A stretch of DNA of 64,000 nt, from NCBI GenBank assembly GCA_003342895.1, contig PTFA01000085.1:1444480-1508479 (forward strand), given 5' to 3'. Below the pieces are notes generated by a model. It was given only the letters and a program-made list of their open reading frames with translations. It was not told the origin of the DNA and made no database searches. Source of the DNA: Casuarius casuarius (Eukaryota > Chordata > Aves > Casuariiformes > Casuariidae). A program made the translations under genes and the position numbers. Positions 52,301-64,000 of this stretch are shown in pieces. Positions within the stretch are counted from its first letter, which is position 1. Each line of letters begins with the position of its first letter.

Positions 52301-55012
52301 GTCAAGATATACCCCCCCCCCAAATTCCTTTTTCTTCCAAAGAACAACAAAGCTCTTCTTTGAGCAGCTCATTTGAAGAAAATTGTTCTTTTTGCCCTTT
52401 AGGAGCCCATGAATTTGATTCTGCTTGTTTGGGTAAGACTGTTATTTGTGTTGCATGACTATTTAATACCACAATACTGATCAAAAATTCAACATCAAAG
52501 AGTCAAAATCAAATAAATAAAACCTGGCATGACTTTTACTTTTTACGAATGCCATATAAATTGAGTAAAAAGTGAAAGGTTATATAGGAAACATTCAGAG
52601 AGCCATTTAAACCTTTGNATGTTTACTGCCACTTCCACTGAGCCTAGGACGTACAATGAAGACTACCTGTGCAGCGGTCGAAAGTCTACTCTCAGCTAAA
52701 CTAACTCACTCCATTAGGTTTCATAGTCTTCAATGAAAAACATTCCTTACCCAAGTCTTAGAGAAGAAAAACAAAACAAAAGCATCACTAATCAGCCACA
52801 CAGCAAAAATAATAACCTCTGTACCTCTTAAAGCCTGGCTGGGCTAGCAGCTCCCTTTATTACAGTACTAGTTGGAACAGGGGCTCTTTTCCCAGTGAAT
52901 ACTAGATCCTGCCTCTTTAATATTCAGAATTGGTAGTGAATACTGCCAGCCCATAATCATAGCTTGTTTTCAGCAATCAGCTGAAGTTACATGTCAAATC
53001 TGTGCACATAAATGTCTTCAACAAGACTGGAGCTTAATTTTGTCTAGCCAGAAGGAAAATTGTTAGGACAGCACTGAGCAAAGCTAAATTTCGTTAAGCT
53101 ATCAGGAAGTTTACTCACGCTGAAAAACATTCTCTGCCGTAAATGAGGATTAAGATATATAAGGAATAAATAAGTGAGAAATACCTATGGGCAAGAGACT
53201 GGGAATGCTGGAAAACAAGCAGCACCGAGGAGAAAAAACAAAAAAGTAAAACAAAATTACTCCAACAGAAAACNCACGGTGTATTAATCCTCAGTGGAGG
53301 GAGACCTCAGTTCCATTATACTTTCGACATACAAAGCATACAAGCTAGTAAAATAATAACCTACTGAAACAGTTTTTATTAGTGTGATTATCAGTACTTA
53401 TCTTGCTAAGACCAAAATCAACACTTCCTCAAACTCTTCCCCAGCTGTTTATCTTTCAGAAGCAGTACTGCAGTACATCAATTTAGCAATTTATGAGCAT
53501 ACCTGCATCTGCTCCGGTTGTTCACCACATCAATTTTCTGAAACAAAATCATCTCCTTGTTTCCATTAATTGGTCATTACAACATGTTGATCCCAGCAGT
53601 CCATCATTTGTTATAATTTTGTCAATTAAAAGAACCAACCTGGGAGATGATCTCTGCTAATGGGACACCACATCTCCTGTGTTTGCTGTTATCTAAAGTC
53701 TTCCTTTGCTGCTTTAGAATTGCTTGATAAAACTTCTTGTTTTGTTCTTTCAATGAAACCTTCACATTCAGGATGTTTTACTGTCTGGTTAATTACACCA
53801 TAATTCTAATTTGGCACCTCCATCTTCCGAAACGGCACTTGATCTTGAATTTGGAAAATGTTACTGATCCCAATTATAAAAAGCTTATACGCAAAGGAGT
53901 CAGTGTTTCAAAATCACACAGACCCATAAGGGGAGGTGAATTTCACAAGTGTTCACTAAAAGCAAATACAGCACATGTCACTATCAATTAAGCAGATCTT
54001 CATTCTTTCGGAAGATGCAACTTTGCTCTAGGAATAGAAATACTTCACTTAAATTTTAATATGCGGGAGCTCCTGTTGTCTTCATGTTGGAAGGAGAACT
54101 CTTTAGGAACCATCTTAGTTCAGGAGTTTAAGTTTGAACAAGCTACCAGCTTGAACATTTTTAGAATATTTTTAGAAATAATTCTCATGTTAGAAAGTGA
54201 CTTCCATGCTCACTTGGGTCAGATAAATACGAAGATTAAAACGTCTTCTGCTTCCTTCCATCATCCAGAAAAGAATGAAAGACATCAACGCTATTTCATT
54301 GCAGATTTAACACATCATATCTGAAAAGACTTAGCATTAGCAAGTTGCAAATACAGAGAACAGCAGAAGCTTCTCCAGTCTCTTGGGAAGCAATGCATGT
54401 CCTTCAGACATGTTCTGCTTCAAAAGGACAACATGTCTATATTAAGGAGCTAAGAGAATACAAATTCAAAAGGTATTTTGTTAGAAATTTTGTTTTCCCT
54501 TCTCACTAAATGCTGACAATTTTTTTCATCCTGATTATGCTATTCAAAACGTACTGATAACAACGTATTTGCCAGATTTCCCCAACAAAACAAAAGATCC
54601 ATGGAGAGGCCAATCATTCCTTCCGTGGTTCTCTCTTCCCTATGTTAGTGGGTTTCTCCATTTTATTAATTACTCCTTCTGTCAGAATACTTTAACTGGT
54701 TATNGTCACACTCCTTTACTCTAAAGTCTATCCAACACAGACTTCTCCAACGGTCGCTAAACACATGAAGCAGAAAGCATGTATTAGCTTGTTTCTGTGA
54801 CTGTAGCCAACAGGAGTGGCCCACCTCCCCTTTGCTGGAAAGCACACTTCAATACAGCTTCAGCCCTTAATTAGCAGCCTTCCTTACTAATTTTAACAAT
54901 AACCTGTATTAGCAAGATACTGTTAATAAAAGCTGAAATGTTCACTAACAATATTCTGGATTTCTACAGTCCCTGAAAATGCCTTTGGATAAAACTTGCC
55001 CTTTATCCTTAC

Positions 55013-55167
55013 CTGTAACATGACTGTGCCTTAGCGACCTAAAGTTATGCAACATTTTGTCATTCAGCTCTTCACATCTGGAGCTGAAACTCCAGTGCCC
55101 ATTGCACCGTCTTTGATGGTAGATACCAACGCAGGCTGAGTGAACTCCTGCATCTGAAGTGCAGAGC
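55013..55167 (-). CDS. Candidate internal exon, unknown protein
   Basis: On the - strand CCGTTACTGCAG precedes the interval and ACAG/GTAAGG follows it, a near-consensus donor. One frame is open across all 155 bases (one leftover base at each end) and encodes 51 residues with four Cys spaced roughly 9, 8 and 8 residues apart. That could suit a small disulfide-bonded extracellular module, but it matches no pattern I can name. A second frame is open for the first 33 codons only. An upstream GC-rich patch (55190-55330) lies where a preceding intron or exon would be. No partner exon was identified. Confidence 0.28.
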
Positions 55168-58100
55168 CTGCAGTAACGGCTGGTGCTGTTCACCCAGAGC
55201 CCTCCCAGGGCCCTCCCATGCCCTGCCGCTGCCCAGCCACCAGCTCCTCGCTTTTCCTTACACCAGCTCCCNGCTGTCGCACAGCAGGCGCGATCACACA
55301 GTGACGGCCGTCACCTCACGCGTACCACGGCTGAGCTTGGGGGAAGAAAAAAGGTGTCTTTCCCGTGTCCAAAGTAAAAAGTAGCTGGAAATAGAGCAGT
55401 TTGAGAGCCACGTCATCCATTACAATTTCTTTGTAAGTACAGATGTGATCAGGTAGGCTAAACCACATGAAACTGCTGCCAAGGAATTCAAACTGAGTTT
55501 GTGTTTGTTGCTTATGTTCTCCTGCAAAACTTTTTCCCCTCGATAAAACAATGGCCACAGTACGAGCTCTTACCCGACACGAAGAACACAACTCGCTACT
55601 TCTTGCAATGTAAAATTCTACACTGTGAGTGTTTCAAACCCCGGCCCCTCTTGAACACGTTAGCTTTGTGGACACTTGTATCCAGACAACTGAATACGAT
55701 ACCCAAGAAAGCACATCCCGACGCCTGTGCTGCGTCCTTCCGCAGGTCCACCGCGTGATGTTTTAAACAAACGGGCAGCTTATCACGTGCAATATTCATG
55801 AACAAATTTCACCACCAACACAAACATAAATTTATAACCACACTCGTGTCACTGAAAGGAGTTTATTTTTCTCCAAATTGTCTGTCCTTAATACAAATGT
55901 TAAGAGGCTACTTATTATGACAGTTCCTTGAATAATGTCTTTTTCCATAGTATTTTAAACCTCTCCACAATTCTAAAAAATTCTGGTTCTTCAAAACNGA
56001 ATGATTGCCATATTACTATTAACTGCACATTAGCGGACAAATTACAGCTAAAACTTTAACCTCTAAGAGCAGGAAAGTAGACTGCTTGGTCCATATAAAT
56101 GCTGGTGGAAGTCATGCACAACAGCCTCATCATCTGTTTTAAATCTAAAGTATGTTTCAAATTACCTTATTTAAAAGTATTAAAAAATTGCAACAAATTA
56201 ATTTTAAGACACCCTAAGTATCCCCTACTTGTGCTTGTTTTATGTCCATAGTTTTTCCTCAGCAGCGTGCTGCAGTTGCAGGCCTCCATGCTTAAAACAA
56301 AACAAGCTGGAAAATTTTGAGAAAGAAATGCAAATCAAAAGATAAATGTTTACAGAAAAAACATTATATTGGAAACCAGCAATGCAGAAATATTTATTCT
56401 TCTGGAGAAATACCACATAGAAATGTCAGTATCACACCAGAACTTCAACTGCTTGCACTAACACCTAAGTGTGGTTGCAATAATCAGAACACTTGAAACA
56501 AAACAAATTTCTCTGCACTGGTCTTGTCAAGAGATATTTGAAAATGCTCATAATAGCAGGTAAAAATTTAAACCAAAAGAAGGAATACTAACCTTATACT
56601 TTATTTTTGGCCAAAACACTAGTTATTCATCCATTTCTTACAAGGTTTTAATACCATTAATTATATAATGTGCTGCAAAATATTTTCTTAGAACACCCCA
56701 AAATTGTAGTGTACACTCTGCAGAAGAATCTGAAGTCTTTCACATAAATTAAATGACATAACTCCACAGACCAGCCAGGGTATAACTGCCACTTGATAAG
56801 GGCTGACCAGAGAGAGATTCCTGTATTCCCCAAAGACTGGTAAGCGCTACACAGCAGAGCCTCTGCTGATCCAGCTATGACAAGAGAGCACCCTCCTCCC
56901 CAGNCCTCACTCTACCTCCAGCATGGATAGCTTGACAGAGGACAGTTTTTAAGAAAAAGACATTTAATGGTGGCGTAGCTACACTGCCCTCCTGAACATA
57001 AGATAAACAAGATAAAAGCCCCCTTTTGCTGGCATAGCTGCATCCACACCAGCAGTTTTGACTGCAGNATCAGTGATGGAGTGTGAATTTTTCACTTCTG
57101 GACCCAACAAAATACACAGCTATCCCAGGGACACTTGGTCGTACAGAGCCAGTCTCATGAAAGGATACCTACAGCAGATGCTGGAGTATAAGAAGGAAAA
57201 CAGATTAGGCATAGCTGCTACCTCCTCCTCCTTCTCTAACACTGACAGATGGAAAAATGCCAGACTTCTGCCTACCCCTTTCTATATGCTGTAGGAAGTA
57301 AATGTCTAAAAAGTCATCAAATATTAAAGCACATTCTATTGCACTTCATTGGCCTGGTGCTGCTAACTCACTCCACGGATAGGGAAATGAAGGGTCAACT
57401 GTCACGTATCTCCTGCCTTTTCCGGTCCCTGCGATTTGAAGCTTAATGCGTCTCAGCCAATACCTGCATACAGTGTAACCCATAGCTATTTCCATGACTT
57501 CTTAACTCTGACCATGATGTAAAAAAGCCCCAAGGGGCAGTGTTACTGCTGCAGCGATACACAACCCTGTCCCTTATTTCCATGTAGGGAAATTAGAAAA
57601 AGGAGTAACATAGTTACAGAAATGGGAACTGAATCCAGAAAAAATACAGTGCTCTCTTGGACATATTACCATTACTCTTTCCCCCCCAAACACATAATAT
57701 TACAACAGTACATGGTCTCTTAATTAAGGTATTGCTCAAATGCAGTAAGATACGCTTTTTACCTTAAGTACACGTCATATCTGTGGTAATTTCATTACAG
57801 CTTTAGAGTTTTTATGTGAAAAATACCACACAGGTAGAAGAGTAGTTATCATATAAAGTGTCTTGGAACATTATGACAATAAGATTAGAGTAAGTCGGTG
57901 GAAATAAAACACTGCTGTAACTAAAATATATTCTACCCACAAGGGAGGGGGATAGGAGGGGACTGGTACACAAGACAGGCGTTCAAGCGATAGGAGTAAC
58001 ACAAATCCTGAATTTCATGTGTACCTCTACAAAGCCGTCATTTGACTGCTTTTTAAAACAATTTCTCTCTTACAAACAAAAAACAGGTGACAGTAGCCTC

Positions 58101-61100
58101 TAAGATGATTCTTTNTGCATTCAGAACAGCCAAAACCAGCCCCAAGACTTTCTACCAGAAGGCAAACCTCGTTCTCTAGTTACTGAGGGGGTTTTGAAGG
58201 GGAACTGCACAGCTGCCGAGGAAGTTAATGTCAAAGACAACAACAACAAAAGGTATCTGAGGAGACTCTACCATTCCCAAACTCTTCCCCTTGATTTAAG
58301 ACACCAGGGAAAAGAATATAAACCTTTTCAAGGGAAGCTTGGAACTGATCCCACCATTTAGGTTACAAAATGCATTTGCTTCATAAAGCTTCCTTACAGC
58401 ACCCCACTGTTAGAGCACAACAAAATATTTTCTTTATATTTGCACTGTTCCTGGACCATAAAAACAGGCTTTCATTTTAATCTGCTTAACACACTGTGGG
58501 AAAGGGCTTCTAATTTCACAGCACTGAGATAAGACAAATAATTCATATAACATATTAGCACAACATCTACAGTGAAAGCATTTAGTCAGAGCTCATTGAA
58601 AACAATGGGGTGCTGCAGGAAACCTGTGCGAGGCAACTCTTTGAGACCCCATCATGCACTAAAATACATTTTATTACTCTCCACAGTAAAGACAAGATCA
58701 CAGAATATTAAAATATGAATTGTCCAGAGGCAGTAAGGCAATAAAATCCTCTCCTCTCCCTTCCCCTCCCCTCAATAGATGCCGTAGCTTCCCCACTAAT
58801 CCAGCCTTTTTCTAAGTTTTTTTCAGATCATTCTCCAAATCAGTCATCTTTCCTTTGTGCCCTTTCATTACACTTCTTACTTAAGCACCATGTCTTTTTT
58901 TCACTGCTCATTACCCCAAATTACCCTGCTCCCCTCTGGCTTCATTTACTTCCTTTCTGGGGTTGTTTTTACATTCTCTACTGCTGTCTTTTCAGAGCTG
59001 AGCTTGCTTCCAGCGTGCAGTGTGCCCGGTGCAGAGCGCGGCACAGAAAAGCAAGGCAACACAGTGTTTCCAGCATATTGGCCCAAGCCCCCGCCCAACC
59101 ACTTGTGATCATTTACTCTCAAATCCCCGAAGATATACTCATTTGAACCTCTGCTGTGGAAAAGAAGAGAAAGGCTATGCCTAAGAAATCCCAAAGATCT
59201 GTTGACAAGCTGTTTCTACAGTCTCTAAACTGGGCAGAAAACAACNGGACGGTGAACTGTGAAACTTCTGTCAGCCGTCTGGGTGCACGGTTGGAAGAGA
59301 AAAGCCCATCGCCGGGACAAAATTCAGCCTGCTAGACGGAGCTGGTGACTACCAACCACCCCGGCTGCCCGGCTGCTGAGCCTGGCTGCGCCCAGAACCT
59401 CCCTGTCCCCGTCGCCTTTGAGGGGAGCATCTCATGGGAGGCTGCTCTTTGCAGAACAGAAACCAAATATTTTAGGGACAGAACTGCTTGTCCCAGAGCT
59501 ACGAGAGGCAAGCAAGCACCACTGCGGAAAGCTCCTGACGGCCAAGAATTTTGGAAGGATTTTCCTTCTTTTTTTTTTTTCCTCTTTTAAACAGCTTGAT
59601 CTTGCCTTGTTCTTTCACATACCCTTGCACATTACACTACTATTCACACTACAGTATATCTGGGAAGCTGNCGACATGGGTATGGTCCTTTCAGTGGGGT
59701 GTTAAGGTCAACAACACGAACAACTGCAGTTGCTCATAAACTAGTGCCAGGCATCTTTAAAAAAAGGTGAAGTGGTGCACTGTAATTTGTCCTGAAGGAA
59801 AAGGGGGGAGAACTCCATTATCACAGCCAAACTCTGCGGGATGGAGCTTAACCAGCGTAAACAAGAGGACGATCAGCCAAAGTCCAGAGACAGAGATAAC
59901 AGTAAGGCAGGTTGCTTCTCGAGTCNGGTTCTAGATTCTCTGTAGCTGAACCTCAGCTCAGTCCCTGTAATTTGCTCCTTTTTTCCTCCCTCTTTTCTCT
60001 ATCGGGAAGCAGAAACAACCATTTGTTATAGTAAGAACAGAAAGAGGGTTTCACTAATTACAAAATAAATAGATAAAAATTTTTAGTAATCTTGGCAAAC
60101 ATATTCCAAATACAGCTCAGGTTCTGCACCCTGCCTCACAAGCAAACTCTCGCTCATCTTCTCACAACTGTCCGTAATGGAGGACACACTTTCTTCTCCA
60201 GCAATTGAGCCACAATACAATCCTGGAAAGCAAAAGGCAACTCACTGCTTTTCCAAAGCCGCATTCATTGGTATTAAAACTCCGTATTTTTCTCTAATAA
60301 CTTTACAGTGCAGTTCTTGATTACTGGCAGTCTTACCTTGATCCTTAGTACACACATACCTAGTTTTAGACATGTAAATAGTGACACTGACATCAACAGA
60401 AGCATTCCTGATACTTAAAATTAAGTACATATATAAACTGTCCCAGGATCAAGTCTACCACCAGCAGCACAGCACACTTCTAATAGCCTTGCGTAGCTTT
60501 CATGCTGCTAATGTATGACTGACCATAACCTGATCTCTTGCAGATCCATGTTCATGGAAATAAGATTAATGCAGTTTTTAAAAGTACATCTGACTTCAAC
60601 AGAACATAATATACCACTACAAATATCAAGAGAGTTGAATCATAACAAAATCTTTAAAACTGACTTACTGGTTGTTTCTGAAAGATTCTCATACTATAAA
60701 GACAAAGTATCTTATGACTGATCACTGACACAGTGAAAAATGCTTGGAGATTGAAACTGCAGTACCACTATGTTTTTCTTCATACACTATTCTTCCAAGC
60801 ACCAGCCCTGGAAAGAGCTACTCCTCAGTTTTTGCTAACAGGCTTACTTTTATGTGCATTGTCAGAAACACTATGATCCAACAGCAGATGCTAATAATTC
60901 AAAGTATATTGCATTCGATCTTTCGAAGGGTTCTCGATAATAACTGAGGCAGAAAAGGACCCTCACAACTCCTGTAATCACAACACAAATGACTAACAAA
61001 CTTTGCTTGAAGATTACACAAATAAAGTTTGATGCAGAGAGAGAAGAGGTTTTGATATGCCCCAATTTCCTTTGAGATTGGTTTTATTTTATTTTTTAAT

Positions 61101-63679
61101 ATACAGAGGATTTAAAAGATGTTTTATGCTCACAGTTTTTTNACTTCAAGTAAAGTATTACCAAAAGCTGTAATTAAGTTTGTCTTATCAAATTTCAAGA
61201 CTTCTTTCAAAGGAATAGTTAAAACCTTACCTTTCTACCCTTACAGCAGTACTTGGCAAGGCAGTACAACTCTCTACCACTGATTTACATTTGGCATAGA
61301 CTTTGGCAAAGTCATCTATCAGTTCGGAAGTTCATAAAAAGGCATTTTTCCCACCTCTACCTTTGGAGTCAATCTATGAGGGGAAATATTACTTAAAAAT
61401 ATTCTCACATTTCCATGACAGGGAGAAAATAAAACCTATAATCTGTATTTCACAAGCCTTGGCCTTGGTTTTATCCTTGACTATATCTCACAGACCTTGC
61501 ATCAGTGCCAAAACAGTCAAGTCAAGCTCTGCTAATACATAATTTAAGTTTTCCCCACAGTGCCTACAGTTCTGCATGTCTGTGTATTTCGGAAATGTAT
61601 GGCATTTACTTCTACGTAACTATGGAGAAAAATTCCTCTCTCATATGTGAGGAGTTGGCAACGCTTTTGGATGCATACATGATGGCTCTTATACCAAATG
61701 GTCTACCTCTGGTTTTTGATTTTTCATTTCGTATTCTTGCAGCCATATTTTCGAAGCTGGCTGCATCCTTCTCGGCCCTGCGTTCACCATTCTTCACACA
61801 AACTGTCTCTTTTGACAGGCATGCGATCAAAGCATTCTCACCCGCGCAACAAAAAAAGGTGTGTGGGGGCTCTGCTCAAACCCCTTTTAGGAGTCTGGTA
61901 TCCCACTTCATTTCCATCGCTGCTGTACATTAAGCATTTTCAACTAAACCAAACTAAAGTGCACAAACATATTGTCAATTAATGCTGTAAATATCCCACA
62001 GTTGGTACAAAATGAAACATTTGGAAAGAACAGCAGCACCACAGTTTTTCACTCCTTGATCACTANACTTGTCTCATTAATCTCATGTACCCATGTAAGG
62101 TAAATGCATAGTACAACTACAAACTAAAATCAATAAAACCTTTAAAAAGGCTTAATTTGATGCTACAAGGGAGGTTATCATAATCCAACTCTACTTTCTC
62201 ACATTCTGCTAGCAATTTCTCTCAGCTCCGTTTCAGCCGCTAACTTTGTTCTCCATCTCGCTATCTATCATGCTGCTATAATGCCAGCTCAAATGCTGTT
62301 TGTAACTGCACAGGCAATTTCTCAGAAGTTGCCAGCTTCATAGCGTGTTCCTTTAGAAGTGCATGGAAATTATTAGATTAAATTACGATGAAAGACTCGG
62401 CAGTCGGTCATGATTACTGGAACATTTATGTACGTTCAGTTGATCGTGAATTTTAACTTTGTTCTTTTACATCCCTACCACTCCTCACCGATCCTCTGTT
62501 TATAATTTGTTTTGCTAGATTATGTGGGAAATAAAATTGAAGACACAAGGAACCACAGATTTTCCCCATACTACCCAACGTCCTTCAAAAGAAAAGAGGG
62601 TGCCTCCCCTCTCAAAATTGCCTATTGACTTAATGTCAACAGTTCTCTCCATGTTGTTCTCTGTCTCTCAACATCTAAGACAGTTTTCGAAACCTCCGTT
62701 AATAAAGGCGCGCTTCACATAAGGCAGTGCAACACTATTTAAAGAAAGCAATTGTACAGAAATCTGCTTTACAAAGCAAGACCCAGTTCTTCCCCCAGCT
62801 TTGTAAGAATTCACACACCAGCATGGGACCAAAGAATTAATACATGCAGAAATACCTGAAGAAAACATGGATGTTACCAGAACTGGTGACCACAACGGGG
62901 TAAGCAGTAGGATCTGTGATTACCTCACTGCTGGGGATATCATTTTCAGCAAGATATTTCAAACCAATTTCTTGACCATACACAGCCACAGAAAAATTCC
63001 ACAGTCATTTTCTACAGGAATAGAGCTGTTGACCCAATTCCAATTCAGATAATTATATTATATGTACCTAAAATCCCTCTGAGTGTTTCAATCAGGTATG
63101 GTATTCTTCACTTTCTGTTCTGATCTGCTTAGCATGGCTGAGCACCATTAAACAGCTGTCAGATTCCACACAAGAAGTGGCTGGATTTCAGTAATAAGCA
63201 AAATGGTTCCTGATGGTGCTTAAAACACCTGGGGATCCTTCCAATTGAATGGTGCAATGAGGCTAAACCATAAGATTAAACTGCTGTAAAATAAGCCCCA
63301 CAATTTCTTCATAATAGTACACACCCTAATACCTTTAATCTCTGAGAGCTCAGTTGTTGCTGAGAATGAAACATGCCTAGATGAGACTTCAGATAAGAGC
63401 ATGAAAAATAATTCACAACTTTCACATTGAAGAAATTATACAATTAACTCTTCCTGACACACAGCCCAAGCTATTCTTGTGTTTTTATCAGCACAGACCA
63501 TCTACGACAGATACGCTGAGGTGCTAAACCATGAGTCAGAGAACAGAGCTCAGTATGTCAGTTCAGCTCTCACAAAACACAGTACCAGCCCGTTCTTCAT
63601 TTTCCGTCCGAGGAGATTTTATAACTAACATTTAAAGAAGCAAAAGAACGGATCATGAATGCATTTACGTAGAAGTGAG
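55168..63679. other. Non-coding sequence with one MIR-like relic
   Basis: It contains a GC-rich patch at 55190-55330, a second at 59330-59420, C-rich segments near 58750 and mostly AT-leaning sequence. The frame at 61505-61933 (142 codons, +) overlaps an antisense frame of 72 codons; neither is recognisable. A - strand frame at 60242-60430 contains AAG/GTAAGA, but no good acceptor goes with it. Confidence 0.55.
57577..57656 (-). mobile_element. Ancient MIR-like SINE relic (partial)
   Basis: The + strand reads TGTAGGGAAATTAGAAAAAG, then AGAAATGGGAACTGAATCCAG and ACAGTGCTCT. This is the order expected for antisense MIR (GATGGGGAAACTGAGG... GGGAATTGAACCCAG ... AGTGCTCTAACC). It is diverged and partial. 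Recognised by eye only. Confidence 0.42.
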
Positions 63680-63870
63680 ATGGGGCTTTCTAATCATCAG
63701 AACGGTAAAGTTGTGGAAAAGCCTTCTACCAGAACAGTGGGGCCAAAAAAAGCTCACGAGCTTCGAGACGAAGTTTGATCAGTTTATGGCATGAAATATG
63801 TAATATGGATCTAGCAACTGCAAGAGATTTGGACTCAGTGCTCTGGAGGGACTTCCTCTATCTATCCGTA
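63680..63870 (+). mobile_element. Old CR1 LINE 3'-end relic
   Basis: The order of segments matches the CR1 3' region of birds and reptiles: TTTCTAATCATCAGAACGGT, then GTTGTGGAAAAGCCTTC, CAGTGGGGCCAAAAAAAGCT, CGAAGTTTGATCAGTTTATG, and a final TTGGACTCAGTGCTCTGGAG next to GGACTTCCTC. In intact CR1 the corresponding parts read roughly CTAACCATCAGG, TGGAACAGCCT, GCTTGATAAGTTTATGG and GGACTAGATGATCT...GGTCCCTTCC. It is well diverged, has no intact terminal octamer repeats, and may be an ancient subfamily. It supports a sauropsid origin for the window. Confidence 0.7.
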
Positions 63871-64000
63871 AGAATCTGTGCAGATGAGGAAGCATGCATT
63901 TTCTGCCAGTTGTGGATTTTTTTTAACTTAAAAATAACAACTCTGTAAAATATGTTTCTGGAAGCTAATATCAAACCTGCAACTGCTGAAACATGATACT

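Larger units (their letters stand above)
48889..55012. other. Non-coding sequence, possibly 3' UTR at its left end
   Basis: If the preceding candidate is real, the first few hundred bases are its 3' untranslated region; they hold a pair of competing hairpins. Further right are a G-rich tract, a C10 run at 52312-52321 and plain AT-rich sequence. Open frames are short and unsupported. Confidence 0.55.

Noticed and set aside
60242..60430. - strand frame with an internal AAG/GTAAGA donor
   Set aside because: No acceptor with a pyrimidine tract is found upstream, and the frame length is ordinary.
61250..61400. Acceptor-like CTACCCTTACAG followed by an open stretch of about 48 codons
   Set aside because: The composition is not protein-like (many W, Y, H and R) and there is no donor or downstream signal.
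1..64000. tRNA, rRNA, CRISPR arrays, operons or viral genes
   Set aside because: I looked for conserved loop motifs, regular spacer arrays and long coding blocks and saw none.

Overview
The window looks like nuclear DNA from a vertebrate, most likely a bird. It is AT-leaning and intron-like, and no young interspersed repeats can be seen: no mammalian SINEs or L1. The only transposon traces I can read are old and decayed: a CR1 3' end near the right edge, an L2/CR1-type tail near 25.6 kb, and MIR-like cores near 18.5 and 57.6 kb. About sixty isolated N characters are scattered through it, which fits masked heterozygous or ambiguous bases. One run of 140 N is an assembly gap. Nothing bacterial, viral or organellar is visible.

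I recognise no complete gene. The window reads as a large intron, an intergenic stretch, or both. The many short open frames are about what chance gives in 64 kb read six ways. A few have extra support. On the + strand, 14647-14831 and 48689-48888 look like 3'-terminal coding exons: a good acceptor, an open frame with balanced protein-like composition, then a stop. A 44-base interval at 27907-27950 has strong splice sites on both sides. On the - strand, 24489-24657 encodes a hydrophobic segment and a short charged tail, followed by a stop and a canonical poly(A) signal. Also on the - strand, 55013-55167 is flanked by good splice sites. I cannot assign any of these to a family, so they stay as hypotheses.

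Layout: 0-13.5 kb is non-coding, with a perfect 12-bp-stem hairpin (2731-2760) and a TCTG microsatellite. 13.6-14.1 kb is a CpG-dense patch with a CTCF-like motif, the gap, and a minisatellite of alternating 29- and 38-bp units. 14.6-17 kb has one terminal-exon candidate and a 1-kb stretch whose - strand is unusually free of stops. 17-24 kb is plain sequence. 24.2-25.8 kb has a (GC)n(GT)n tract, the - strand terminal-exon candidate and the L2-type relic. 26-48 kb is mostly plain, with small tandem duplications and weak exon-like intervals. 48.7-49.3 kb has the second + strand terminal-exon candidate, a pair of competing hairpins and a G-rich tract. 49-63.6 kb is plain apart from the 55-kb exon candidate. 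The CR1 relic closes the window. No operon-like or cooperating gene set can be inferred, and I found no evidence of an undescribed biological system. The most useful follow-up is to test the five exon candidates and the minisatellite.
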